Positions 7,373 through 15,196 of a DNA stretch of 51,553 nt are shown here, in pieces. Origin of the DNA: Verrucomicrobiaceae bacterium (GTDB taxonomy: Bacteria > Verrucomicrobiota > Verrucomicrobiia > Verrucomicrobiales > DEV007). The stretch covers positions 1 through 51,553 of the forward strand of contig JAAESJ010000345.1 in NCBI GenBank assembly GCA_024229495.1, in the 5' to 3' direction. Numbering within the stretch: position 1 is the stretch's first letter; each line of letters begins with the position of its first letter. Both the position numbers and the translations under genes were made by a program. The notes beneath the pieces were generated by a model. The model made no database searches. It was not told the origin of the DNA and worked only from the letters and a program-made list of their open reading frames with translations.

Positions 7373-8722
7373 ATGCGATACCTGTTTATTTTACTGGTCC
7401 TGACGGTTTCTCCCCTGCAAGCGGGGAAGCCCAATATTCTTTTTATCCTTATTGATGATCTTGGCTGGATGGATCTGCATTGTCAGGGTAATGCCAACCT
7501 AAAGACACCGCATATTGATGCCTTGGCCGAGCAGGGGATGCGCTTTACTGATGCTTATGCTGCTGCCCCGGTATGCTCACCAACTCGCGCAGCAATCATG
7601 ACCGGACAGTCGCCGGCTCGCCTGCATATTACCAATCACCTGCCGCATCAGGATCGGTTCACTCCTGAGGATTCCAAGTTATTGCCGGCTGAAATGCTTG
7701 ACCACTTGCCCCTAGAGCACGTTACGTTGGCTGAGAGGCTCAGGGAGGAGGCAGGTTACGCCACGGCATTTATCGGCAAATGGCACCTCTACAAGGGCAG
7801 GGAGAAGCAATATAACCCGCTGCACCAGGGCTTTGATATCAATATTGGAGGTTGTTCCTACGGTGGTCCACCAACCTTCTTTGACCCATACCGGATTGAT
7901 TTCCTACCTGATCGGAAGGTGGGTGAATATCTTCCTGATCGACTTGCCGATGAGGCAATCTCATTCATGAAACAACAGGATGCCAAAGGTTCGCCGTTTT
8001 TTGTTGCCCTGTGGAACTATACTGTTCACTGGCCGATGGAGGCGCCGGCAAGTTTGGTGGCGAAATACAGGGATCGTCCGCTTAAGGGATACAGAGACCA
8101 CCGCTATGCGGCGATGATAGAGGCAATGGATGCAGCAATTGGTCGTGTGCTTGGTGCGTTGGAGCAAATTGAGGCGACCGGGGACACAATTGTGGTATTT
8201 ACTTCTGACAATGGTCCTTTTGGCGGGGTTGGTGATGCTCGTCCGTTGCGCGGGGACAAGGGTCACCTTTACGAAGGCGGTATTCGCGTGCCTCTGATAG
8301 TGCGCTGGCCGGGAAAGATACAGGCAGGGGCTGAGAATCCTACACCGGTTATCTCCACGGATTTCTATCCCACTCTGCTCTCTGCAGCAGGCTTGGGTGT
8401 GAAGGAAGACAATGTCATTGATGGTGAAGATCTATTACCGCTGTTGATTGGCGGGAAGAGTTTAAAGCGCCAAGCTATTTTTTGGCATTACCCGAACTTT
8501 GCATTCCATCGGGATAATCGTCTGGGTTCAGCCATTCGGGAAGGGGATTATAAGCTACTGGAGTTTTTCGATGATCAATCGGTGGAACTCTACAATCTCC
8601 GCGAGGATATTGGTGAAAAGATGAATCTTGCAGGGAAGAGGCCAGAGTTGGCAATGCGGCTGAGGGATCAATTACATGCCTGGCGAGCTGGAACAAAGGC
8701 AGCGATGCCAAAAAAGAGATAA
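7373..8722 (+). CDS. Secreted S1-family sulfatase
   Basis: A 449-residue arylsulfatase-type enzyme. Residues 1-17 form a signal peptide ending LQA. The N-terminal metal site is ILFILIDDLGW. The formylglycine motif C-S-P-T-R begins at Cys68 and is followed by AAIMTGQSP, as in Cys-type sulfatases that need FGE or anSME for maturation. GKWHL and the TSDNGPFGG block are further conserved active-site elements. Start choice: GTG at 7367 and ATG at 7373 are both in frame, and AGGGTGA just ahead favours the ATG. The substrate cannot be predicted; closest overall style is the N-acetylgalactosamine/aryl sulfatase group abundant in Verrucomicrobiota and Planctomycetes. It has no partner gene on the same strand nearby. 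Confidence 0.93.
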   Translation: MRYLFILLVLTVSPLQAGKPNILFILIDDLGWMDLHCQGNANLKTPHIDALAEQGMRFTDAYAAAPVCSPTRAAIMTGQSPARLHITNHLPHQDRFTPEDSKLLPAEMLDHLPLEHVTLAERLREEAGYATAFIGKWHLYKGREKQYNPLHQGFDINIGGCSYGGPPTFFDPYRIDFLPDRKVGEYLPDRLADEAISFMKQQDAKGSPFFVALWNYTVHWPMEAPASLVAKYRDRPLKGYRDHRYAAMIEAMDAAIGRVLGALEQIEATGDTIVVFTSDNGPFGGVGDARPLRGDKGHLYEGGIRVPLIVRWPGKIQAGAENPTPVISTDFYPTLLSAAGLGVKEDNVIDGEDLLPLLIGGKSLKRQAIFWHYPNFAFHRDNRLGSAIREGDYKLLEFFDDQSVELYNLREDIGEKMNLAGKRPELAMRLRDQLHAWRAGTKAAMPKKR

Positions 8723-8861
8723 AGGCAGGTTGTGAATCATTCCTAAGTCCCTTGGTGATGGCGTCTGGCCACATTGGGGTTTCCTCTATCGAGAGGCGGA
8801 AGTTCATGAAACCTGACCGAACCTTGCTTCCGATCTATTCCTGTGGCAATGGGTACAGGTC

Positions 8862-10472
8862 ATGCTTAATATCCGAAAACTGACTAAATCAGTTGGTGGC
8901 CGCACTCTGTTTGCAGATGCGGATTTCACGGTTAATTATGCCGAACGTGTTGCATTAGTCGGTCCCAATGGGGCAGGAAAATCGACACTGTTTAATGTGA
9001 TTCTTGCCGAGGATCTCGCAGACAGTGGAACCATTGAGAGGGATGAGTGGACAACTCTTGGGTTTCTCCCTCAGGAGGGAGAGGCTCTGGGGGAGGAAAC
9101 CGTCATTGAAATTGCCACAGGTAAAGCCGGGGTGATTATCGAGATCGAGGAAACATTGCAGGGCCTAGAGAAGAAAGGCACGGTGGATTGCCCTGAGTAT
9201 TATCAGGCGCAGGCAAAGTATGACGCTTTAATGGACGCGGGGCTTGAGGCAAAGGCTAAGAAGATGCTGCGAGGGCTTGGATATGAGGCGGATGATTTTG
9301 ATCGTCCAGCCAAGGAAATGAGCGGCGGATGGGTGATGCGCGCACATCTTGCCAGGTTGCTTGCGATGGAGCCGGACCTGCTGATGCTCGATGAACCTAC
9401 CAATCATCTTGACCTTGATTCATTGCTTTGGGTTCAGAGGTATCTTCAGGCTTATCCCGGGGCAATATTATTGATTTCACATGACCGGTCGTTCATGGAT
9501 GACTTGATTCAGACTGTATATGATATCGAGGAGAAGAGCCTTGTGCATTACACCGGGAATTACTCCTCGTTTGAAAAACAGAAGGAGAAGCGTTTTGAGC
9601 AGCGCCGTGCTGCCTGGAAAAATCAGCAGAAGGAAATTGAGAAGCACCAGGAGTTCATTGACCGCTTCCGTTCGGTGGCATCGAAAGCGGCTCAGGCACA
9701 AAGCCGACAGCGACAGCTGGAGAAGATGGAGAAGCTGGAGAGGCCGAGACCTATCAGGAAAGTGTTCAAGATTAAGTTTCCCCAGCCTTCTCGTAGCGGG
9801 CAACGGGTCATTAGCCTGCAAGGCGTGGATATGGCTTATGGTGAACACCGGATTTACCAGAATCTTGATGTTGATATTGAGCGCGGAGACCGTGTTGCGC
9901 TGGTTGGGCCGAACGGTGCTGGAAAATCCACCCTGCTCAAAATATTTGCCGGCGCAATTGAGTTTCAGCGTGGAGAGCGTGACCTTGGCCATAATTGCAG
10001 GATCGGCTATTTCAGCCAGCATCGCGCGGCTACGCTTGAGCCTGGAGCGACCGTGCTTGAAGAGGTTGTGAAGAGCGCCAAGGACCTCACTGAGGACGAG
10101 TGTCGTGGTGTGCTTGGGTCATTCCTGTTCCGTAAGGAGGACGTGTTTAAAAAAACCGAAGTCTTGTCAGGAGGGGAGAAAAGTCGGTTAAACCTGGTGA
10201 AGTTCCTGGTTGACCCTCCCAATCTCCTGCTGATGGATGAGCCGACAACGCATCTTGATCTCATGAGCAGTGAGGCGTTGATTGTTGCGTTGGCCAATTA
10301 CGGAGGATCACTTGTTTTCATATCACATGATGTTCATTTCATCCGGAAATTGGCTACGACTGTTTGGCACATTAACAGGGGAGAGTTGATAAAATATGCC
10401 GGTGATTACGATTACTACCTGGAAAAATCGGGAGGCATTTCCGATGCCCGTGCTGCTATAACTTCAGGGTAG
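8862..10472 (+). CDS. ABC-F family ATP-binding protein
   Basis: A 536-residue soluble protein with two ABC ATPase domains and no membrane segments. The first domain has Walker A GPNGAGKS at about 34-41, signature MSGGW at 153-157 and Walker B LLMLDEPT at 173-180. The interdomain linker at about 235-300 is charged and helical. The second domain has Walker A at 349-356, signature LSGGEKSR near 439 and Walker B LLLMDEPT. This is the ABC-F layout (EttA, Uup, YbiT, YheS). Members bind the ribosomal E site and adjust translation, and some protect from antibiotics. The linker is not obviously of the long antibiotic-resistance type. The specific subfamily is not assigned. Confidence 0.92.
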   Translation: MLNIRKLTKSVGGRTLFADADFTVNYAERVALVGPNGAGKSTLFNVILAEDLADSGTIERDEWTTLGFLPQEGEALGEETVIEIATGKAGVIIEIEETLQGLEKKGTVDCPEYYQAQAKYDALMDAGLEAKAKKMLRGLGYEADDFDRPAKEMSGGWVMRAHLARLLAMEPDLLMLDEPTNHLDLDSLLWVQRYLQAYPGAILLISHDRSFMDDLIQTVYDIEEKSLVHYTGNYSSFEKQKEKRFEQRRAAWKNQQKEIEKHQEFIDRFRSVASKAAQAQSRQRQLEKMEKLERPRPIRKVFKIKFPQPSRSGQRVISLQGVDMAYGEHRIYQNLDVDIERGDRVALVGPNGAGKSTLLKIFAGAIEFQRGERDLGHNCRIGYFSQHRAATLEPGATVLEEVVKSAKDLTEDECRGVLGSFLFRKEDVFKKTEVLSGGEKSRLNLVKFLVDPPNLLLMDEPTTHLDLMSSEALIVALANYGGSLVFISHDVHFIRKLATTVWHINRGELIKYAGDYDYYLEKSGGISDARAAITSG

Positions 10473-10527
10473 CTGGTGATTGTTTGCCACTTGCAACTGC
10501 ACTAGACAGGAGTGAGGGTTTCAAACT

Positions 10528-10887
10528 ATGCCATTGTCTGATTCTTCAGCTTCGTATATTACAACAGAAAGCGGTTTACAATATCGTGTGATCGAGGAAG
10601 GCAATGGTGAAAAGCCCGTGGCTTCCAGTGTCGTGACAGTGCATTACAAGGGATGCTTTGAGAATGGGGATGAGTTTGATAGCTCTCATAAGCGTAATGC
10701 TCCGACCACGTTTCCTCTTGGAGGTGTGATTCCCGGGTGGACTGAAGGGGTGCAATTGATGTCAGTTGGCTCAACATTCCAGTTTATCATTCCACATGGC
10801 CTCGCATATGGAGAGGCAGGGTTTGGTGATGTCATTCCGCCATCGGAGACCTTGTATTTCGAGATTGAGCTGATTTCTTTCCGGTAA
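10528..10887 (+). CDS. FKBP-type peptidyl-prolyl cis-trans isomerase
   Basis: A 119-residue single-domain FKBP. Conserved features are the VTVHYKGCFENGDEFDSS block, FPLGGVIPGWTEGVQLMSVGS, and HGLAYGE with the C-terminal LYFEIELI strand. There is no signal peptide, so a cytosolic folding-helper role is likely. AGGAG and GAGGG purine stretches lie 9-16 bases before the ATG, one of the better ribosome-binding regions in this window. Its stop overlaps the next gene's start (TAATG), so it is translationally coupled to the flavoprotein. Confidence 0.93.
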   Translation: MPLSDSSASYITTESGLQYRVIEEGNGEKPVASSVVTVHYKGCFENGDEFDSSHKRNAPTTFPLGGVIPGWTEGVQLMSVGSTFQFIIPHGLAYGEAGFGDVIPPSETLYFEIELISFR

Positions 10888-12140
10888 TGCCCTCGCAGGC
10901 ATCACGCGTTGTCGTGGTTGGCGGCGGAGCAGCTGGTTTTTTTGGCGCTATTGCTTGCGCGGAAAGTAGTCGCGACCAGCTTGAGATAACTATTCTGGAG
11001 GGATCAAGTGAGGTTCTGCAGAAGGTCAGGATTTCGGGTGGGGGGCGATGTAATGTCACCCACGATCAGGATGACCCACGGATATTTTCCCAGTTTTATC
11101 CCCGAGGATCCAGTGCCCTAATCGGTCCGTTGCACCGTTGGCGGCAAAGTGACACCGTGGCTTGGTTTTCAGCACATGGCGTGGATCTTACAGCTGAGAG
11201 TGATGGTAGAATGTTTCCTGTAACCAATCGTTCGTCGACTGTGGTGGATTGTCTTCAACAAACAGCAAGCAACCTGGGCATCACCGTAACAACGGGGATG
11301 GGTGTTCGTGGGATCGGAATACATTCCGGTGAGGGCTTCAAGATTACCACCCGGGATAAGGGGGAGCTTTCCGCTGACGCCGTGCTGATTGCCACCGGTG
11401 GGGTTCGGAATAATCTGGCTCGTGCCCCGGTTGATTCAATACAACACGCCCTTGAGCCGCCCGTGCCCTCGTTATTCACTTTCAGGATTGATGATCCTGA
11501 GCTTGTTGATTTGGCGGGAATATCGGTGGCTTCTGCAACCATGAGGGTTCCCGAACGCGGTCTAACAGTTAACGGGCCTGTATTGATCACGCATTGGGGG
11601 TTAAGCGGCCCTGCTGTTCTAAGGATGTCGGCATGGGGCGCCCGTGAACTTGAAGCCTGTGGCTATTGTTTTGAGCTGCAAGTGGATTGGTCTGGTGGCA
11701 GCGAGTCGGAAGCTTCATTGAGAAGTAAGTTTTCTCATCAGCGGCAATCTCACGGAGCGCGACGTGTCAATAACTCCTCCATCCTGAGTGTGGTTCCGCG
11801 GAGATTATGGGGGCGGCTTGTGCGAATGGCTGGTATCCCGGAGGACATCCTTTGGTCAGGTTTGTCCAAGGCGCAGATTACTGCATTGTGTCGTTTTGTT
11901 CTTGGAGAAACCATGCAGGTTGATGGGAAGAGCATGAATAAGGAGGAATTTGTCACTTGTGGTGGCGTAGCCCTTCAGGATGTTGACTTAACAACGATGG
12001 AGAGTCGCCGTGTTCCTGGTATTTATTTTGCCGGCGAGGTGCTTGATATTGACGGGCTCACCGGGGGGTTCAATTTCCAGAGTGCGTGGACTACTGGGAG
12101 GATAGCCGGTGCATCGATAGCGGCAGGATTACAGGGGTGA
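10887..12140 (+). CDS. NAD(P)/FAD-dependent oxidoreductase, HI0933/YhiN family
   Basis: A 417-residue flavoprotein. The N-terminal dinucleotide-binding motif VVVGGGAAGFFGA is at about residues 8-20, the family hallmark KVRISGGGRCNVTH near 46-59, and the C-terminal FAD block FAGEVLDIDGLTGGFNFQSAWTTG is typical of the HI0933/BaiN-like group (COG2081). The YPRG / FSAHGVDL region also matches. No membrane or signal segment is present. The physiological substrate of most members is unknown, although BaiN relatives reduce steroid double bonds. It overlaps the FKBP stop by one base (TAATG) and converges on the sulfatase operon. Confidence 0.88.
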   Translation: MPSQASRVVVVGGGAAGFFGAIACAESSRDQLEITILEGSSEVLQKVRISGGGRCNVTHDQDDPRIFSQFYPRGSSALIGPLHRWRQSDTVAWFSAHGVDLTAESDGRMFPVTNRSSTVVDCLQQTASNLGITVTTGMGVRGIGIHSGEGFKITTRDKGELSADAVLIATGGVRNNLARAPVDSIQHALEPPVPSLFTFRIDDPELVDLAGISVASATMRVPERGLTVNGPVLITHWGLSGPAVLRMSAWGARELEACGYCFELQVDWSGGSESEASLRSKFSHQRQSHGARRVNNSSILSVVPRRLWGRLVRMAGIPEDILWSGLSKAQITALCRFVLGETMQVDGKSMNKEEFVTCGGVALQDVDLTTMESRRVPGIYFAGEVLDIDGLTGGFNFQSAWTTGRIAGASIAAGLQG

Positions 12141-12155
12141 GCACTTGCCCCGGAC

Positions 12156-13589
12156 CTAATTAATTAACTTTGAAAGCTTAGCGACTATGTCCGGTTTGCT
12201 GCGTGCAACATTTGTCACTGTGTCAATGTCTTCACGGAGGTCATAGAGTTCGCTGGTGGTGATTGTGCCGTCATTCACCTTGGCCACCAGTCTATGGTTT
12301 TTGGAGCGGACGCTTACTGCATCGCGCCAGTAACTTAATGCATATTGGCGAACAGAGGTTTTTTCTCCACTGAGAACAGGCACCAGAGAGACTCCATCAA
12401 GTTGGTGATGTGTTTTTTGGAAGTTTGGCTGACAGAGCTCGACCAGTGTTGGGTAGATATCGATGGTCTCCGCCAGTGCGTGGGTGGTAAGACCACGCTT
12501 CATGCCGGGTGCACGGATCATCAGCACACTGCGATTGGCCCGTTCAAAGGGGGTATGCTTGGCCCATTGCTGTCCATCGCCAAGATGCCATCCATGATCT
12601 CCCCAGACGATAACAATGGTATTTTTCTTCAGGCCGAATTTATCAAGCCCGTCCAGGACTTTTCCCACTTGGCGGTCGACATACCGCACGCAAGCCAGAT
12701 AGGCGCGACGGGCAGTATTAGCGGCTTCCCTGCTTAGTGGCCGGGTTTTCTCGTAAGGTGTCGCATATTTAAAGAACTCACCACTGCCATGCCGATATGG
12801 GGAGCTGAAGGGCTTTTCGTCAGCGGGTGGTGGAATATCGACATCTTCAAATATATCCCAATCCTGTTTTGGGGCCACGAAGGGCAGGTGAGGTTTGAAG
12901 AATCCAAGCCCCATGAAGAAGGGCTTTTCCGCCTTCTTCAGTTCTCCAAGTTTTACGACAGCGGCTTCAGCCATTAGACCGTCGGGTAAATCCGTATCTT
13001 TTCTTGCAACGAATTCCATCAAGTTCCTGTGCCCTCCGCCATCTTCACGATGTCTGCCACCGCTGTATGCGAAGAAAATTCCCCAGCCTCGCTTCCATTG
13101 CCCCATGGGAGTAGCAAGTTGATTCCATGCCCCGGGGACTTCAGGATGTCCGTTACCCTTCCCGTCATAAGCGAAAACGCGTCCGTCTGCGGTGTGTGAT
13201 ATCTTACCAATGAGCACTGTCTCATATCCTGAGCGCCGAAATAACTCGGGCATCGTCTGTGCGCCAGGGAGTTTTTCCTGCCTGATTGCGGTTGCCCCAC
13301 TGTAAAGAGCATGATTTTTCATGGCTCCCGAATTCTTTGGTGAGCGTCCTGTTAGCAGTGCGTATCGGGATGCGCCACAGGTAGCTACTTGAACATAGTG
13401 CTTCAGGAATGTGACTGAGGTTTTTGCCAAGGAGTCCAGGTGCGGAGTTTTGGCATATTGAGCTCCGTAACAGCCGAGTTCAGGTCGCAGGTCATCTATG
13501 GCGATGAACAAAATGTTTGGTGGTGCCTGGCCCCTTGACGGAGAGGCCAGCAGAGGAAGCAGTGTGCACAGTGCCAGTATTCTCGACAT
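12156..13589 (-). CDS. Secreted S1-family sulfatase, iduronate-2-sulfatase-like
   Basis: A 477-residue sulfatase with a signal peptide (about residues 1-20, ending SRG|Q). The metal site is ILFIAIDDLRP, and the formylglycine motif is C-G-A-S-R from Cys71 (CxAxR variant), followed by YALLTGRSP. GKISHTADGR and VIVWGDHGWHLGDGQQWAKHT are typical of the iduronate/choline-sulfatase-like branch. It starts 12 bases after the stop of the Tat-exported Gfo/Idh oxidoreductase, so the two form an operon. The pair is probably for sulfated glycan breakdown in the cell envelope, but the sugar is not predictable from sequence. Confidence 0.92.
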   Translation of the reverse strand: MSRILALCTLLPLLASPSRGQAPPNILFIAIDDLRPELGCYGAQYAKTPHLDSLAKTSVTFLKHYVQVATCGASRYALLTGRSPKNSGAMKNHALYSGATAIRQEKLPGAQTMPELFRRSGYETVLIGKISHTADGRVFAYDGKGNGHPEVPGAWNQLATPMGQWKRGWGIFFAYSGGRHREDGGGHRNLMEFVARKDTDLPDGLMAEAAVVKLGELKKAEKPFFMGLGFFKPHLPFVAPKQDWDIFEDVDIPPPADEKPFSSPYRHGSGEFFKYATPYEKTRPLSREAANTARRAYLACVRYVDRQVGKVLDGLDKFGLKKNTIVIVWGDHGWHLGDGQQWAKHTPFERANRSVLMIRAPGMKRGLTTHALAETIDIYPTLVELCQPNFQKTHHQLDGVSLVPVLSGEKTSVRQYALSYWRDAVSVRSKNHRLVAKVNDGTITTSELYDLREDIDTVTNVARSKPDIVAKLSKLIN

Positions 13590-13600
13590 GACGATGTCAA

Positions 13601-15022
13601 TTAGGCTTGATATTCGCGATCCCGAAGGATACCGGGCTGGGGAATCGGATATTTGCCGTCAGCATCGGGAAGGATAGGAGGATTGGATTTCAGGGTGAGC
13701 CTGTCATTGGTGGGGCCGAATTCATGTTTAAGATTAAGCATTTGGTCATAGCTGATTACTTGCCCGGTATGGGCGGCCATACGACCCATGCTGGTCACAA
13801 GGCTGGATTTCAAGCCGCGTTCAACTTCGTTGTGCGGTGTGTTATCGCGAATAGCATCAAGCAGGTGCTTCCATTCGAGTTCATATGGATTGGGTTCTGG
13901 TTTATTCCATTTCCATACAAGACCTGGTTGGTTGGGGCGCCTCCAGATCTTCTCTATCTTTTGTCCCTTGTATATGCGTGGGTGCGCAGGCGTGTGACTT
14001 GCTGAGGAAATGACCGCGGAACCTTTACTGCCGTGGGCGTAGCTGGCAAACTCCTGTTTACATCCGGTGATATTACGACCGTCCATAAAGAGCTTGGACC
14101 CGTCGCTGAATGTGTATTCAACGGAGTAGGTATCAAGGTTCTGGTCGATATAGTCTCCGCGATAATGGCGCCCGCCAATAGCTTGTGCTTCAACGGGCCA
14201 GTCATTTTTCATCCAGCAACATTCGTCGATGTTATGAATGAAGAAATCCGAGAATGCGCCTCCTGATAGCCAGAGGAAACTATGGAAGTTTTGGATCTGA
14301 AATGATAGTTCGCTTTGGTTGCCGGGATTTTTCTTTGTTCGGCAGCTGGCAACGGGCCCCTGCATCCGGTAGGCACGCATCATATTAATCTCGCCAATTG
14401 CACCGTCCTGTATCCGCTTAAACAATTCCCCCCTTGCCTCACAGTGACGGCACATCAGGCCGACTCCGACTTTGAGGTCTTTCTTCTTTGCCTCCTCATT
14501 CAGGGCAAACATCCTGCGGGTGGATGGCCCGTCCGGGGTAAGAGGTTTCTCCATGAAGACGTTGACGCCTTTTTCAATGGCTTTCTTGTAGTGCACCCAC
14601 CGGAAGGCACAGGGAGAAGTAAAGATGGCAATGTCGCCGGCGCGTAGTGTATCTATCGCTTTTGCATAACCATTAAACCCGATATATTGACGCTCTTTCG
14701 GGACATCGCATGCTTCTTTGATTTCGGGACGTGCCCTTTGACCAGCCAGTGAGGCATGGCTTTGGTAAAGTCGGTCGGTGTCAACATCCGCCATGGCATA
14801 GAGCTTGACGGGGATGGAATTCTTGCTCGCGGTGATGGCATTGGCTACGGCGCCGGTACCTCTTCCGCCACACCCAATGAGTGCAAGGCGGGTGGGATCA
14901 TTGCCATCTGCCGCATGGACATAGGGGATGCTGATGCCAGAGAGGGCTGAGGTAACCGCAATTTTATTGACGTCCCGCCTATTGAAATTATCCGGGCCGG
15001 AAGATACATGTTTTTTTCCCAT
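13601..15022 (-). CDS. Tat-exported Gfo/Idh/MocA family oxidoreductase
   Basis: A 473-residue NAD(P)-dependent sugar oxidoreductase. The leader carries a twin-arginine motif (FNRRDVNK, Arg15-Arg16), then a mild hydrophobic stretch ending VHAA, so the folded holoenzyme is probably exported by Tat. The nucleotide-binding motif LALIGCGGRGTGA follows near residues 46-58, and EKPLTPDGPS is the conserved Gfo/Idh Lys-Pro motif. The C-terminal region (YRGDYIDQNLDTYSVEYTFSDGS) matches the family beta-domain. Many Verrucomicrobiota and Planctomycetes encode dozens of such enzymes near sulfatases and DUF1080 proteins. It leads an operon with the downstream sulfatase. The 174-base divergent gap to the cyclase/kinase gene holds a 15-bp palindrome. 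Confidence 0.92.
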   Translation of the reverse strand: MGKKHVSSGPDNFNRRDVNKIAVTSALSGISIPYVHAADGNDPTRLALIGCGGRGTGAVANAITASKNSIPVKLYAMADVDTDRLYQSHASLAGQRARPEIKEACDVPKERQYIGFNGYAKAIDTLRAGDIAIFTSPCAFRWVHYKKAIEKGVNVFMEKPLTPDGPSTRRMFALNEEAKKKDLKVGVGLMCRHCEARGELFKRIQDGAIGEINMMRAYRMQGPVASCRTKKNPGNQSELSFQIQNFHSFLWLSGGAFSDFFIHNIDECCWMKNDWPVEAQAIGGRHYRGDYIDQNLDTYSVEYTFSDGSKLFMDGRNITGCKQEFASYAHGSKGSAVISSASHTPAHPRIYKGQKIEKIWRRPNQPGLVWKWNKPEPNPYELEWKHLLDAIRDNTPHNEVERGLKSSLVTSMGRMAAHTGQVISYDQMLNLKHEFGPTNDRLTLKSNPPILPDADGKYPIPQPGILRDREYQA

Positions 15023-15070
15023 TTAACAATTGTAGCGGGGTTACTTCTAATTTCCAACCGCTTATATATC

Positions 15071-15085
15071 GGCATGAATCATGCC
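15071..15085. promoter_or_regulatory. 15-bp palindrome in a divergent promoter region
   Basis: GGCATGA-A-TCATGCC is a perfect palindrome with 7-bp arms around one central base, preceded by TATATAT. It lies 49 bases ahead of the Gfo/Idh ATG and 112 bases ahead of the cyclase/kinase ATG. Its symmetry and position suggest an operator for a dimeric regulator. No experimental or family match is claimed. Confidence 0.4.
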
Positions 15086-15196
15086 TCCGATTCCTGCCAT
15101 TTGAGCATGGGTTGTCGCTTTTCAATAAAAGTATGTTGTTCTTGTGTTTGAACACTGGAAATCGAGCGATGGATAGTCCAAGTTTCCGCTTAATTA

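Noticed and set aside
9477..10022. 181-codon minus-strand frame inside the ABC-F gene
   Set aside because: Antisense shadow of two conserved ATPase domains.
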